A stretch of DNA of 64,000 bases from Listeria cossartiae subsp. cossartiae (lineage in GTDB: Bacteria > Bacillota > Bacilli > Lactobacillales > Listeriaceae): contig NZ_JAASUI010000003.1 in NCBI RefSeq assembly GCF_014224155.1, positions 248,001 through 312,000 of the forward strand, given 5' to 3'. The notes below the pieces were generated by a model. It did not search any database and was not told the DNA's origin. It saw only the letters and a program-made list of their open reading frames with translations. The position numbers and the translations under genes were made by a program. This document shows, piece after piece, positions 30,991 to 38,543 of this stretch; within the stretch, counting starts at the first letter, position 1, and each line of letters starts with the position of its first letter.

Positions 30991-31021
30991 AAAAAACGCA
31001 ACGACCTGAGTCGCTGCGTCT
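30991..31021 (-). terminator. terminator after the 373-aa lipoprotein gene
   Basis: Minus strand: ACGCAGCGAC-TCAG-GTCGTTGCGT followed by TTTTT. It separates the lipoprotein gene from the tsa operon. Confidence 0.85.
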
Positions 31022-31031
31022 TTCCAGTGAA

Positions 31032-32153
31032 TTAATAAGCTCCACTGTTTATATATATTTGTCTTGCAAAATCGCTTATGATTAAAGTTAACTCTTCTTT
31101 AGAAAGAATTTGTTCTTTTGTTGGGAAATCAGAAATTGGAACAAATTTTTCTGCTTTTGTTTCTAGTTTAAAACCGACGGACTGCAAAGCCTTCTCATCT
31201 TTTACTGTTGCATTCATTGTTAAAGCCTCTAACGTCTTATCTTTTCCTGGCTTAACAGAAATATCGAAATTAATTGCTAAGTTTTTACTTTCTTTTACCT
31301 GTTCAATAGCAGTTGCAAAGCTTGTTTTTAATTCACTATACTGTGAATCAAAGTCTACAATTGGACCTGAACCTTGATTTTCTAGTATTACTTTGAAATC
31401 TGCTTTTACTTTTTCTTCATCCATTAATTTATTAACTTCTGTTGCTAGGTTTACAACGTCCTCTTTTTTAAGTGAAACAGTGATTGTACCATCTTCTGCT
31501 TCTTTAAAACGATCTTTTTCCAAACCTTTGAAATAGTCTTCTGTTAATTTTGTTATTTTTTCATTTAAGTCTTTAGTAGCGCTTTCTATCGCTTTCTCAT
31601 CGACATTTGCTTTTGTTTCTGTTCCATTTTCTGCTAAACTCGCTACTTCCGCTGTACTAATATATTTATCTTTTAAACCAGGCATTTCTGTGTCAATTTT
31701 AGACCACATGCCACCTGTTGCTTGGTCTAAAAAGCTAAGTAATGACGCGTCTGGTTTAACGATAGTTTTAAGTGGAATATATGAATTTCCTGTTTCCAAA
31801 TCTGATAAAACATCTAAATCCATGGAAAATGGTAACATATTATTCGTAGATTTAATATTGGCTTTTGTTTCTGTCTTGTTGGCTTTTTTATCCGTTGAAG
31901 TCGTTACAGATAGTTTAATATCTTTTAGAATACCAATCATTTGCGAGCTAGAGTCATCGCTTGGTATTTGGATATCTGTTACACCCATCGTAGTAGTATA
32001 TGTAGACTTATCCGGAGTATTCTTCCCATTTTTTAATGTTTGAATAAATTTCCCTTGTGGTGTTTTTGCTGCTTTTTCTTCTGCGCTTTCCCCACATGCA
32101 CTAATTACTAATGCTAAAACTAACAGAATTGAAAGTAAAATCCCTTTTTTCAT
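31032..32153 (-). CDS. lipoprotein of unknown function (DUF6612-like)
   Basis: The 373-aa protein has a lipoprotein signal peptide MKKGILLSILLVLALVISAC. The rest is rich in Lys, Thr and Glu and should fold as a beta-rich LppX/LolA-like shell, the shape common in lipoproteins built around TTMGV.., KLSVTTS.., MTLDV-type strands. The frame is open to 32,222, but the ATG at 32,153 has GGAGG 6 nt upstream. Stands alone between terminators. Function unknown; the fold call is low confidence. Confidence 0.72.
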   Translation of the reverse strand: MKKGILLSILLVLALVISACGESAEEKAAKTPQGKFIQTLKNGKNTPDKSTYTTTMGVTDIQIPSDDSSSQMIGILKDIKLSVTTSTDKKANKTETKANIKSTNNMLPFSMDLDVLSDLETGNSYIPLKTIVKPDASLLSFLDQATGGMWSKIDTEMPGLKDKYISTAEVASLAENGTETKANVDEKAIESATKDLNEKITKLTEDYFKGLEKDRFKEAEDGTITVSLKKEDVVNLATEVNKLMDEEKVKADFKVILENQGSGPIVDFDSQYSELKTSFATAIEQVKESKNLAINFDISVKPGKDKTLEALTMNATVKDEKALQSVGFKLETKAEKFVPISDFPTKEQILSKEELTLIISDFARQIYINSGAY

Positions 32154-32255
32154 TGTTCTCCTCCTACTTAGTTGATACATTAAAATTAACACATATAAAG
32201 TACTGAAAACAAGCCATTTCACAAAGTGTTCATAAGTCTGTCACAAATCCTATCA

Positions 32256-32289
32256 AAAAAAACGTCCCTTTTGAGAAAGGACGTTTTTA
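32256..32289. terminator. terminator after the 126-aa lipoprotein gene
   Basis: Stem AAACGTCCCTTT / AAAGGACGTTT, loop TGAG, T-run on the minus strand. It overlaps the stop codon of the gene. Confidence 0.85.
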
Positions 32290-32667
32290 TTTTGGTGTTA
32301 CTTTTATAGAAGTAGCATTTTCAGACACTTTTCCCGGAGCTGGTGAAGTAATATCTGTTCCTTGTGGGAATACGGCTTTGATTGTGTCATCATCTTTAAT
32401 ATCCGTTAATTTCATTGTTTTGCCCGTGGTTGCATTTGTCACGGCAGTATTGCTACTTACGGTGACGATAACTTCGCTGGCATAATTATTTTTTTCGCCA
32501 TTCCATGTTAATGTTCCATTGACTGTTAACTGCTTATTATTCTCCAATAAACTAGTGTCAGTTACTGTTCCATCAAGGACTAAAGCAGGAACTTCTTCCT
32601 TATTACAGCCCGCCAAAAATAGTACAACTAGTAAAACCGGCAACATTATTTTTCTAAAACCTGTCAT
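32287..32667 (-). CDS. small lipoprotein, 126 aa
   Basis: Signal peptide with lipobox VVLFLAGC, mature part of about 105 residues dominated by Thr/Val-rich predicted beta strands, ending SENATSIKVTPK. No recognisable domain. Single gene with its own terminator, between the other lipoprotein and the crcB pair. Confidence 0.72.
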   Translation of the reverse strand: MTGFRKIMLPVLLVVLFLAGCNKEEVPALVLDGTVTDTSLLENNKQLTVNGTLTWNGEKNNYASEVIVTVSSNTAVTNATTGKTMKLTDIKDDDTIKAVFPQGTDITSPAPGKVSENATSIKVTPK

Positions 32668-32762
32668 CGCGCTCTCTCGTCCTCTCTGAAGCTTTTCGTT
32701 CTTTCTAGCATAGCATTTAGCGGAAATACAGGCAATCGTTTTCTTTGTTTCTTAAACAATTC

Positions 32763-33119
32763 TTATACACCTAGCAAAATACCGATAAAAGCTGCCGCTA
32801 AGCCAAACACATACGTACAGCCTAAATACGAAAATAATACGCGATAATTCGTCTTCCATTTTAATTCCATACTCTCCACTTTAAAAGTCGAAAATGTTGT
32901 ATATCCTCCCATAAAGCCTGTGCCAAGAAATAGCTGCCAATCAGGCCCAAGCGCAGAAGATACTAGAAAACCTAATAAAAATGAACCAGTTACATTAATG
33001 AAAAAAGTCGCGAAAGGAAAGTTTGTCTTCCATTTACTTTTAATAAATACCGAAATCCCGTATCGTAGCATTGCGCCAAGCCCCGCGCCAAAACCAACCA
33101 GTAAAAAATTAATGAACAT
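32763..33119 (-). CDS. crcB: fluoride channel CrcB/Fluc, subunit 2
   Basis: The 118-aa protein has four membrane helices. The Fluc signature GFMGGYTTFSTF (around residue 73) and GAGLGAMLRY are present. Fluc proteins export fluoride as antiparallel dimers. The ATG at 33,119 lies 8 nt after GAGG; the GTG at 33,128 overlaps this site. It overlaps the upstream crcB gene by 11 nt. Two adjacent paralogues suggest a heterodimer with fixed opposite topology. Confidence 0.92.
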   Translation of the reverse strand: MFINFLLVGFGAGLGAMLRYGISVFIKSKWKTNFPFATFFINVTGSFLLGFLVSSALGPDWQLFLGTGFMGGYTTFSTFKVESMELKWKTNYRVLFSYLGCTYVFGLAAAFIGILLGV

Positions 33120-33513
33120 GGCGCGCACCTCGTTTCAGCAGCGTATCACTAAGCATTCTGCCAAGCTTCACCATCACAAGACCACCAAGTAAACTAGCAA
33201 AAACATAACTAACCGCCAAAATCACCTCACCATTTTGCAACAGTTGAATCGTATCGACACTAAAAGCGGAAAATGTCGTAAAAGCACCAATAAAACCAGT
33301 CCCAATCCCATTTAAAAGCACTAAAGAAATGCGTGATTTCTCAGCCAAAAATGGCATGAGAAAAGCCAACAAAAAACAACCAATCAAATTAACAACCAAA
33401 GTCGCATAAGGAAAACCTCCGCCACTAAGCCATAAATTCATCGCATAACGGCACATTCCACCTAACGCACCAAAAATCCCCACATATAAAAAATACATCC
33501 TCGAAAACCCCAC
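33109..33513 (-). CDS. crcB: fluoride channel CrcB/Fluc, subunit 1
   Basis: The 134-aa protein has four membrane helices. The signature TGFIGAFTTFSAF and GALGGMCRYAMN are conserved. Start uncertain: the ATG at 33,498 directly abuts GAGG, so the GTG at 33,513 (weak GGTGAA upstream) or another codon may be used. First gene of the pair. No fluoride riboswitch is seen ahead of it; the upstream sequence is the terminator of the preceding gene. Confidence 0.9.
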   Translation of the reverse strand: MGFSRMYFLYVGIFGALGGMCRYAMNLWLSGGGFPYATLVVNLIGCFLLAFLMPFLAEKSRISLVLLNGIGTGFIGAFTTFSAFSVDTIQLLQNGEVILAVSYVFASLLGGLVMVKLGRMLSDTLLKRGARHVH

Positions 33514-33520
33514 TTCACCA

Positions 33521-33556
33521 AAAAACTGCCCTGAAATATTTCCATTCCGGGCAGTC
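33521..33556 (-). terminator. terminator after the GyrI-like gene
   Basis: Minus strand: ACTGCCC ... GGGCAGT followed by TTTTTT, with a 16-nt internal region. Confidence 0.65.
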
Positions 33557-33603
33557 GCCTTGTCCTATTTCTTCTATACTATAACGCAAAACATTCCAAT
33601 TAT

Positions 33604-34230
33604 TCAACTCACTGGAAGTCGCAGGATGGTCTTCATTTTTTCTGGGTCCGCTTTACGTGGATCACTCAAATAAATTTCGTGATGTTTTCGAACAGCTCCC
33701 GTATCATTATGAAGCCCCTCTGTTTCCATGAATTGGTGCATTTCGGCGACCGTTTTCACTTCTTCACTAAAAGGACCAATATGCATCATTTGCACACATT
33801 CTCCTTCTTCAAAACGAACCAATCTCACACGGCTCGTATCGACATCGGGCTTTTTCTTCTTAGCAACCTCTTTCGCCCACTCCAAAACTTCTTCGGTAAC
33901 AAAATCTGGTTGTCTAAGTAGCGATGTCCAAAGCCACGCATCCCGGTCCTGCAAATCAAACATTCCCTCTGACCACCAAAAACCTTCCAGCGGCGGCACC
34001 ACAAAATCCGTATAACCAGCTAGGCGCGTTTCCCCCATTTTACTCATTTTAATCGTATAAGCAATCGCATAAAGAGACTGCACCGCTTTTTTATATTCCT
34101 CGCCGTCTGGATCACCTTTCCCATCCACCATCAAAAAATTCATTTCTGGCACAAAAATACGCTCAGGTTTCCGCTTTGGTGCATAAAATTTCTTTTCCTC
34201 TTTTTTAAAATCCATTTTCTTCTCAGTCAT
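33604..34230 (-). CDS. GyrI-like small-molecule-binding domain protein
   Basis: The 208-aa cytosolic protein is recognised by the repeated SHS2-like pattern and motifs such as FLMVDGKGDP, PPLEGFWW and VQMMHIGPFSEE..HQFMETEGL. Related proteins bind hydrophobic or cationic small molecules and some hydrolyse xenobiotics. It has no DNA-binding domain. Its ATG overlaps the stop of the kinase-like gene by four bases, so the two are coupled. Confidence 0.82.
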   Translation of the reverse strand: MTEKKMDFKKEEKKFYAPKRKPERIFVPEMNFLMVDGKGDPDGEEYKKAVQSLYAIAYTIKMSKMGETRLAGYTDFVVPPLEGFWWSEGMFDLQDRDAWLWTSLLRQPDFVTEEVLEWAKEVAKKKKPDVDTSRVRLVRFEEGECVQMMHIGPFSEEVKTVAEMHQFMETEGLHNDTGAVRKHHEIYLSDPRKADPEKMKTILRLPVS

Positions 34231-35120
34231 TTGAATTCCTCCTCGTTCATCCAGTTTGGCATCAGCCTCTGAAAATTATCATGACTCGCTGCCGTCTTCG
34301 CTGCATAATTCATTAACTTTTTAAAATTACGAGATTTATTTTTTGCCGCCCAATTAACGGACGAAGTAATATGCATCGCCGTGTAAAGCGCATAAAGATT
34401 CCAAAAATCCGTAACTGCTTCTTTATCAATATAGCCTAAAATATTTCCTCGTGCAAAAGGAATACTGACCTCTGTTGTAAAAAAGCCAATTTTTGCTAAA
34501 TCAAATAAAGGATCTCCGAACTCTAGCCGATTAAAATCAATAAGCCCAACAAATTTTTTATTATCCAAAATAATATTTGCCGGATGAAAATCGCCATGTT
34601 GTAAACAAATCGGTCTATTTTTCAACCTAGTTAGATGCTCATGAACAAATTTTTCCGTTTCCGTTAAAAAAGGAGCTGTGACTCCTAATGTTTTTAGTTC
34701 CTGTGCTTTTCGATTAAATTTGGCTGCTTGAAAATCAAACCAATTCATTACTGGTATATCTAAAGGTAGTTGATGGATTTTCCGTAAAAGTTCCCCTGCC
34801 GAAAAACCAGCTTTAAACTGTTCCAAATTCGACAAATGACTCATGCCACTTTCCGCATCTTCTCCGCGCAAATAATCAATAATCATGTAGCCCTCTTCAC
34901 CGATAGTGCCGAAATCATACGCCTTTGGGACAAGTGAAATTTGAGAACTTAATTCGCGGATTATTTCAAATTCTTGCTTCCGTTCTTGAAGCAAATCTAT
35001 GGAAAAAACACGAACAAGGTAAGTTTCATCCACTTGATATTTCCTATCAACAGAAAAACCTTTTTTTATTTCCGAAATCACTTTCGCATTATGCAACATT
35101 TTTAGTTGAGTCACATCCAT
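34227..35120 (-). CDS. aminoglycoside phosphotransferase/choline kinase-like protein
   Basis: The 297-aa protein has the APH-type kinase fold. The catalytic loop is LQHGDFHPANIILD (HGDxHxxN), and the metal-binding line is LIDFNRLEFGDPLFDLA. The N-lobe Lys region is VDRKYQVDETYLVRVFSID. Substrate unknown; intrinsic resistance cannot be concluded. First gene of a two-gene operon with the GyrI-like gene. Confidence 0.83.
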   Translation of the reverse strand: MDVTQLKMLHNAKVISEIKKGFSVDRKYQVDETYLVRVFSIDLLQERKQEFEIIRELSSQISLVPKAYDFGTIGEEGYMIIDYLRGEDAESGMSHLSNLEQFKAGFSAGELLRKIHQLPLDIPVMNWFDFQAAKFNRKAQELKTLGVTAPFLTETEKFVHEHLTRLKNRPICLQHGDFHPANIILDNKKFVGLIDFNRLEFGDPLFDLAKIGFFTTEVSIPFARGNILGYIDKEAVTDFWNLYALYTAMHITSSVNWAAKNKSRNFKKLMNYAAKTAASHDNFQRLMPNWMNEEEFK

Positions 35121-35205
35121 AATCAGCTCTCCCTCCTATAAAACTCGCTATCCTCCATTATACAAGAATACGCTTACTTTTTCTCCATTATCTATGCAGA
35201 ATTTA

Positions 35206-35235
35206 TTGACAAAATAATGGAATCAATATTATAAT
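35206..35235 (+). promoter_or_regulatory. promoter of tRNA-Leu
   Basis: TTGACA (35,206-35,211), 18 bp, TATAAT (35,230-35,235): consensus at both boxes, 18 bp before the tRNA 5' end. Confidence 0.85.
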
Positions 35236-35253
35236 TAAATTTGCTACGCATAC

Positions 35254-35341
<88 letters not shown>

Positions 35342-35378
35342 TTAAAATTAAGAATACTGTAATATCAATAAGTTTGTA

Positions 35379-35420
35379 GTCTTGCGCGTATACCAATTCC
35401 GCCACGACCGCAAGCTTTTT
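35379..35420. other. inverted tRNA-Leu 5'-half fragment within a terminator-like hairpin
   Basis: Read on the minus strand, 35,411-35,379 matches the 5' half of a tRNA-Leu (acceptor strand plus D arm). It differs from the intact tRNA at three of 28 positions. On the plus strand CTTGCG (35,381-35,386) and CGCAAG (35,409-35,414) pair, followed by CTTTTTT, a weak terminator between the tRNA and the integrase. Alternatively 35,384-35,411 pairs with tRNA bases 35,254-35,281 (16 consecutive pairs, 25 of 28 overall). Confidence 0.75.
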
Positions 35421-35477
35421 TGATAGGCTAAATGAGTCTCTAATCTAGTGGATAAGTCTAGTTGGGAGGTCTTTTTT

Positions 35478-36422
35478 ATGAGAAGAAGTAATCACTTAAG
35501 TTTAGAAGAAAAGGCAATCGTTTATCAAACGATTGTGCCTGATGATGATTTTGTATTTCACGAATTTATAAGATCAAGAAGGATTAGAAATGTACGAGAA
35601 ACAACTATTCAGTATTATACGGATGCAATCAATGTACTAAAAAGGGATATGGAGTTTATTCATGTTCAGAAGCCTATCATGCATCTTTCACAGAGAGACC
35701 TTGAAGACATGATTATGTATTGGAAAGGTTTTATGAGGGCTAATACAATTAACAGCAAAATAAAGGCTTTTAAAGCGTATTATAACTTTCTTTATCAGCA
35801 AGGTTTTATAAAGATAAACCCCTGTGAAAATCTCAGTTTATTGAGAGTCAGAGAAGAAATAAGAGAGACTTTAAATCCAGATGAAATCAAAAAAATAGCT
35901 AACCATTTCAAGAAAAAAGAAACGTTTAGCTCCTATCGAGATTTGGTTATCTTTCAATTGTTATTAGATACAGGAATACGTATTTCAGAAGCAGTTGGTA
36001 TTAATATACAAGATATCCATAGTGATTACATTATTGTTGTCGAATCAAAAAATCTTAAACAGCGGATAGTTTATATTTCAAAGAGAATGAGAGAGAAACT
36101 AACTTCTTATTTAAAGATACGGGGTAATCTTTCACATACTAAAGTATTTATCAATCGAGATCAGCTTCCTTATAATAAAAATACGTTTCAACAGAACCTT
36201 AGAGAAGCTAGGGTTCTGTGCGGGATACAAAAGCAAGTAAGCCCTCATGTTTGTAGGAGGACTTACGCTAAAAATGCAATTTTATCAGGTATGGATGCTT
36301 TTTCACTAGCTACATTGTTAGGTCACTCATCTTTGGAAGTTACTAAACGATATGTTCAAATATGGGGAAATGATTTGAAAAAGCAAGCCAAATTGAGAAA
36401 AGATTATGGAGATTTTTTTTAA
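35478..36422 (+). CDS. int: tyrosine recombinase/integrase of the island
   Basis: The 314-aa XerC/D-like integrase has an N-terminal SAM-like core-binding domain (about 25-115) and a C-terminal catalytic domain. Active-site residues: Arg168 (TGIRISEA), His257 and Arg260 (HVCRR), His283 (LGHSS) and nucleophile Tyr292. The ATG at 35,478 lies 8 nt after GGGAGG; the frame is open from 35,448. It sits beside attL, as is normal for tRNA-targeting elements. No separate excisionase is recognised. Read-through from the tRNA promoter could contribute to expression. Confidence 0.92.
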   Translation: MRRSNHLSLEEKAIVYQTIVPDDDFVFHEFIRSRRIRNVRETTIQYYTDAINVLKRDMEFIHVQKPIMHLSQRDLEDMIMYWKGFMRANTINSKIKAFKAYYNFLYQQGFIKINPCENLSLLRVREEIRETLNPDEIKKIANHFKKKETFSSYRDLVIFQLLLDTGIRISEAVGINIQDIHSDYIIVVESKNLKQRIVYISKRMREKLTSYLKIRGNLSHTKVFINRDQLPYNKNTFQQNLREARVLCGIQKQVSPHVCRRTYAKNAILSGMDAFSLATLLGHSSLEVTKRYVQIWGNDLKKQAKLRKDYGDFF

Positions 36423-36487
36423 TGAGAAATTATTCAATTTCAAAAAGGTCAATATGTTCATTTTAAGCAAAAAAAAAGCACCAAACA

Positions 36488-36516
36488 TTGATCTATTTTT
36501 CACAAGGTAGTATACT
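36488..36516 (+). promoter_or_regulatory. promoter of the 328-aa cargo gene
   Basis: TTGATC (36,488-36,493), 17 bp, TATACT (36,511-36,516). The start codon lies about 190 nt further on, so the mRNA has a long AT-rich leader. Confidence 0.6.
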
Positions 36517-36709
36517 AAAATTAAGTACATAATTAGATATTCGGAAATAAAGATTAGTGCACTTTATTATCTTTGTACTAATATACATTGGACTATATTA
36601 TTGTTTCATCAGCATGTCAATAATACCATGTATGTTTCTATAAAACAAGATTTTTTTGAGAGGAAAAAACAAACCAAGCACAATTTTATTACATGATGGG
36701 GGAAAATTA

Positions 36710-37696
36710 TTGAAAACTAAAGATATTAAATTTTCAGCGTATACCTTAACAACACCATTATTAAGAGTTGGTGGAGGGCAAATGGTTGATGTGTTCATGC
36801 CAAACATTGTACGAACTTTTTTCAAAAACCTTGTTCAACAAGACAGCTCTGTCAGACGTTTAACTTTTCAAGAAGAAAAGTATGCGGAACTGATGCAATT
36901 AGTGGATGTGAATGGTCAGGATGTTATAGAAGGTTATTTTAATACAACTATTTATGGAGAAGAAGAAGAGATTATTGATGTTACAAGTAGTACGGTCTCT
37001 TATGTTAAATCAAAAGATGAGGGTAATAAAAATACAGTATATTTTTATTTGAATCTACCTAAAGGATTACTATTGATACAGGATGATAAATCAAATGTTT
37101 TAACTATGGATAATTTAAGCAAATATTTTAAGTCTAAACAATTTTTGGTAAAAGAAGATATTGAAAAATTTAATACAGCTCAGAAAGACTTTAATCTTCC
37201 ACCAGAGACACAACTTATGAAGTTGAAGCTAGTATCACCTAAAGATTTTATAGGGGAAGTAAGTAAGTGCTCATCTGTAAAACATATTACATTAGAGTAT
37301 CCAATGCTTAGTTCAAATGAAGAATTTGTTTCAACTATAAGTGAATATGCTTTTTCAAACGGACTTAATGAGCTTGGGAAAATATCTGTTAAATTAGAGA
37401 ATTCCAATTATGGTGGATACCTCCATGGTTCTGTACCTTTTTTAGAAAATGTTATAATAAAAGATGATATAGACATAGCCGTATACGGCTCAATTGATGG
37501 AGTTAGTAGAACCATAAGAAAAAATGGCAGTAACAAAACTTTATTCTTTCATGCTAAGGATATGGAGATTTTAAGCAATGGTGAAGTTAAATTTGAAAGC
37601 TTACTTCAAACAATGGATACAATAGGCAGGAAAGAAAATTTATCTCTAGGCTTTAACCCAACAGATCAACAGAAGATTAATAATTATACAATATAA
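36710..37696 (+). CDS. island cargo protein of unknown function, 328 aa
   Basis: I do not recognise a family. The protein is soluble, mixed alpha/beta, without signal peptide or membrane helices; it begins MKTKDIKFSAYTLTTPLLRVG and has a Lys/Asp-rich middle and a C-terminal half with strands such as DDIDIAVYGSIDG and KTLFFHAKDMEIL. The start is a TTG (36,710), 6 nt after GGGGGA; the frame is open to 36,656, where no ribosome binding site is seen. It has its own promoter and ends in a very large hairpin, so it is an independent unit between the recombinases. This is the classical position for defence or fitness cargo, but no defence motif is visible. Confidence 0.65.
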   Translation: MKTKDIKFSAYTLTTPLLRVGGGQMVDVFMPNIVRTFFKNLVQQDSSVRRLTFQEEKYAELMQLVDVNGQDVIEGYFNTTIYGEEEEIIDVTSSTVSYVKSKDEGNKNTVYFYLNLPKGLLLIQDDKSNVLTMDNLSKYFKSKQFLVKEDIEKFNTAQKDFNLPPETQLMKLKLVSPKDFIGEVSKCSSVKHITLEYPMLSSNEEFVSTISEYAFSNGLNELGKISVKLENSNYGGYLHGSVPFLENVIIKDDIDIAVYGSIDGVSRTIRKNGSNKTLFFHAKDMEILSNGEVKFESLLQTMDTIGRKENLSLGFNPTDQQKINNYTI

Positions 37697-37753
37697 AATT
37701 AAAAAGTAGTAGTCCTAAGTATTGGACTATTACTTTTTAATTTTATATTGTAT
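37686..37753. terminator. 30-bp near-perfect inverted repeat (giant bidirectional terminator)
   Basis: Arms 37,686-37,715 and 37,724-37,753 are complementary at 29 of 30 positions (one G-T) with an 8-nt loop. It contains A and T runs suited to termination in both directions between the cargo gene and the convergent resolvase gene. The left arm covers the last codons of the cargo gene. Confidence 0.8.
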
Positions 37754-37786
37754 AAATACGGCTAATTTATCTACACTTTTAAAGTT

Positions 37787-38377
37787 TTAGAGTTTTAGAT
37801 TTTCTTGCCTTTTTTTGTATATGGTAGCCTTAGGTACGCCTGTTAATTTAACAATATCAGATACTGACAAATTATTGCTTGCCCTATCATCCATGAGCGT
37901 AAGAGCCTTTCTTATCTGTTGATCAGGTTGCCCTTTACGCCCTAATTTTTTCCCCGCTTGTTGCGCTCTTATCTTTCCTTCAGTGGTTCGATTGACAATC
38001 ATATCTCTTTCGAATTCAGCAAAAGCACCTAAAACATTAAATAATAATTTCTGCATAGGATCACTCTTAGCATTTGCACTAAAAGTCATATTATTATCAA
38101 TAAATACAACAGTTACTCCTTTTTTAAAAAATTCATTCATGACATTGTTTAAATCAATTATGGATCGTGCTAAACGATCTATTTTTGTTATATAAACAAT
38201 ATCACCTTTACGTGAATTTTTGATTAAATCTTTTAAAGCTTCTCGGTTTCTTGTAGTGGTAGCAGTTTTCTTTTCAATGTATAAATAATCTTCTTCAATA
38301 CCTTGTTTGAGCAATTTTTCTTGTTGGGTTTTTAAATCTTGTCCAACAGTACTAACTCGAGCATATCCTAATTTCAT
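37787..38377 (-). CDS. serine resolvase/invertase
   Basis: This 196-aa small serine recombinase has the catalytic Ser9 in YARVSTVGQ, the conserved IDRLARS, and a long E helix (LGAFAEFERDMIVNRTTEG). The C-terminal HTH (SVSDIVKLTGVPKATIYKK) binds DNA. It resembles Tn3/Tn552 resolvases and plasmid resolvases (Bin type). A dyad that could be its target lies directly upstream. It may resolve dimers of the circular form or invert a segment; no invertible segment was found. Confidence 0.9.
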   Translation of the reverse strand: MKLGYARVSTVGQDLKTQQEKLLKQGIEEDYLYIEKKTATTTRNREALKDLIKNSRKGDIVYITKIDRLARSIIDLNNVMNEFFKKGVTVVFIDNNMTFSANAKSDPMQKLLFNVLGAFAEFERDMIVNRTTEGKIRAQQAGKKLGRKGQPDQQIRKALTLMDDRASNNLSVSDIVKLTGVPKATIYKKRQENLKL

Positions 38378-38390
38378 AAAAACACTCCTT

Positions 38391-38428
38391 GTCTATAATG
38401 CACAATAATATATACTTTTATTATAGAC
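38391..38428. promoter_or_regulatory. candidate resolvase site (res) upstream of the resolvase gene
   Basis: GTCTATAAT (38,391-38,399) and ATTATAGAC (38,420-38,428) are perfect 9-bp inverted repeats around 20 bp. Further GTCTA/TAGAC words occur at 38,432-38,440 and 38,503-38,510, giving a multi-subsite array like resolvase targets. It may also act as the operator. Confidence 0.5.
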
Positions 38429-38543
38429 TATCTATTAGACTTTATTCAAGTTAAAAAACACTGATTAGTGAGCCAAAATTCAGAGTCTCGATTTTAAGAA
38501 ATATAGACTATTTGTTTGAGTAGTGTCCGGTAACATCTAGCAT

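Noticed and set aside
33514..33603. Fluoride riboswitch ahead of the crcB pair
   Set aside because: The sequence there is only the terminator of the preceding gene; no riboswitch-like pseudoknot pattern.
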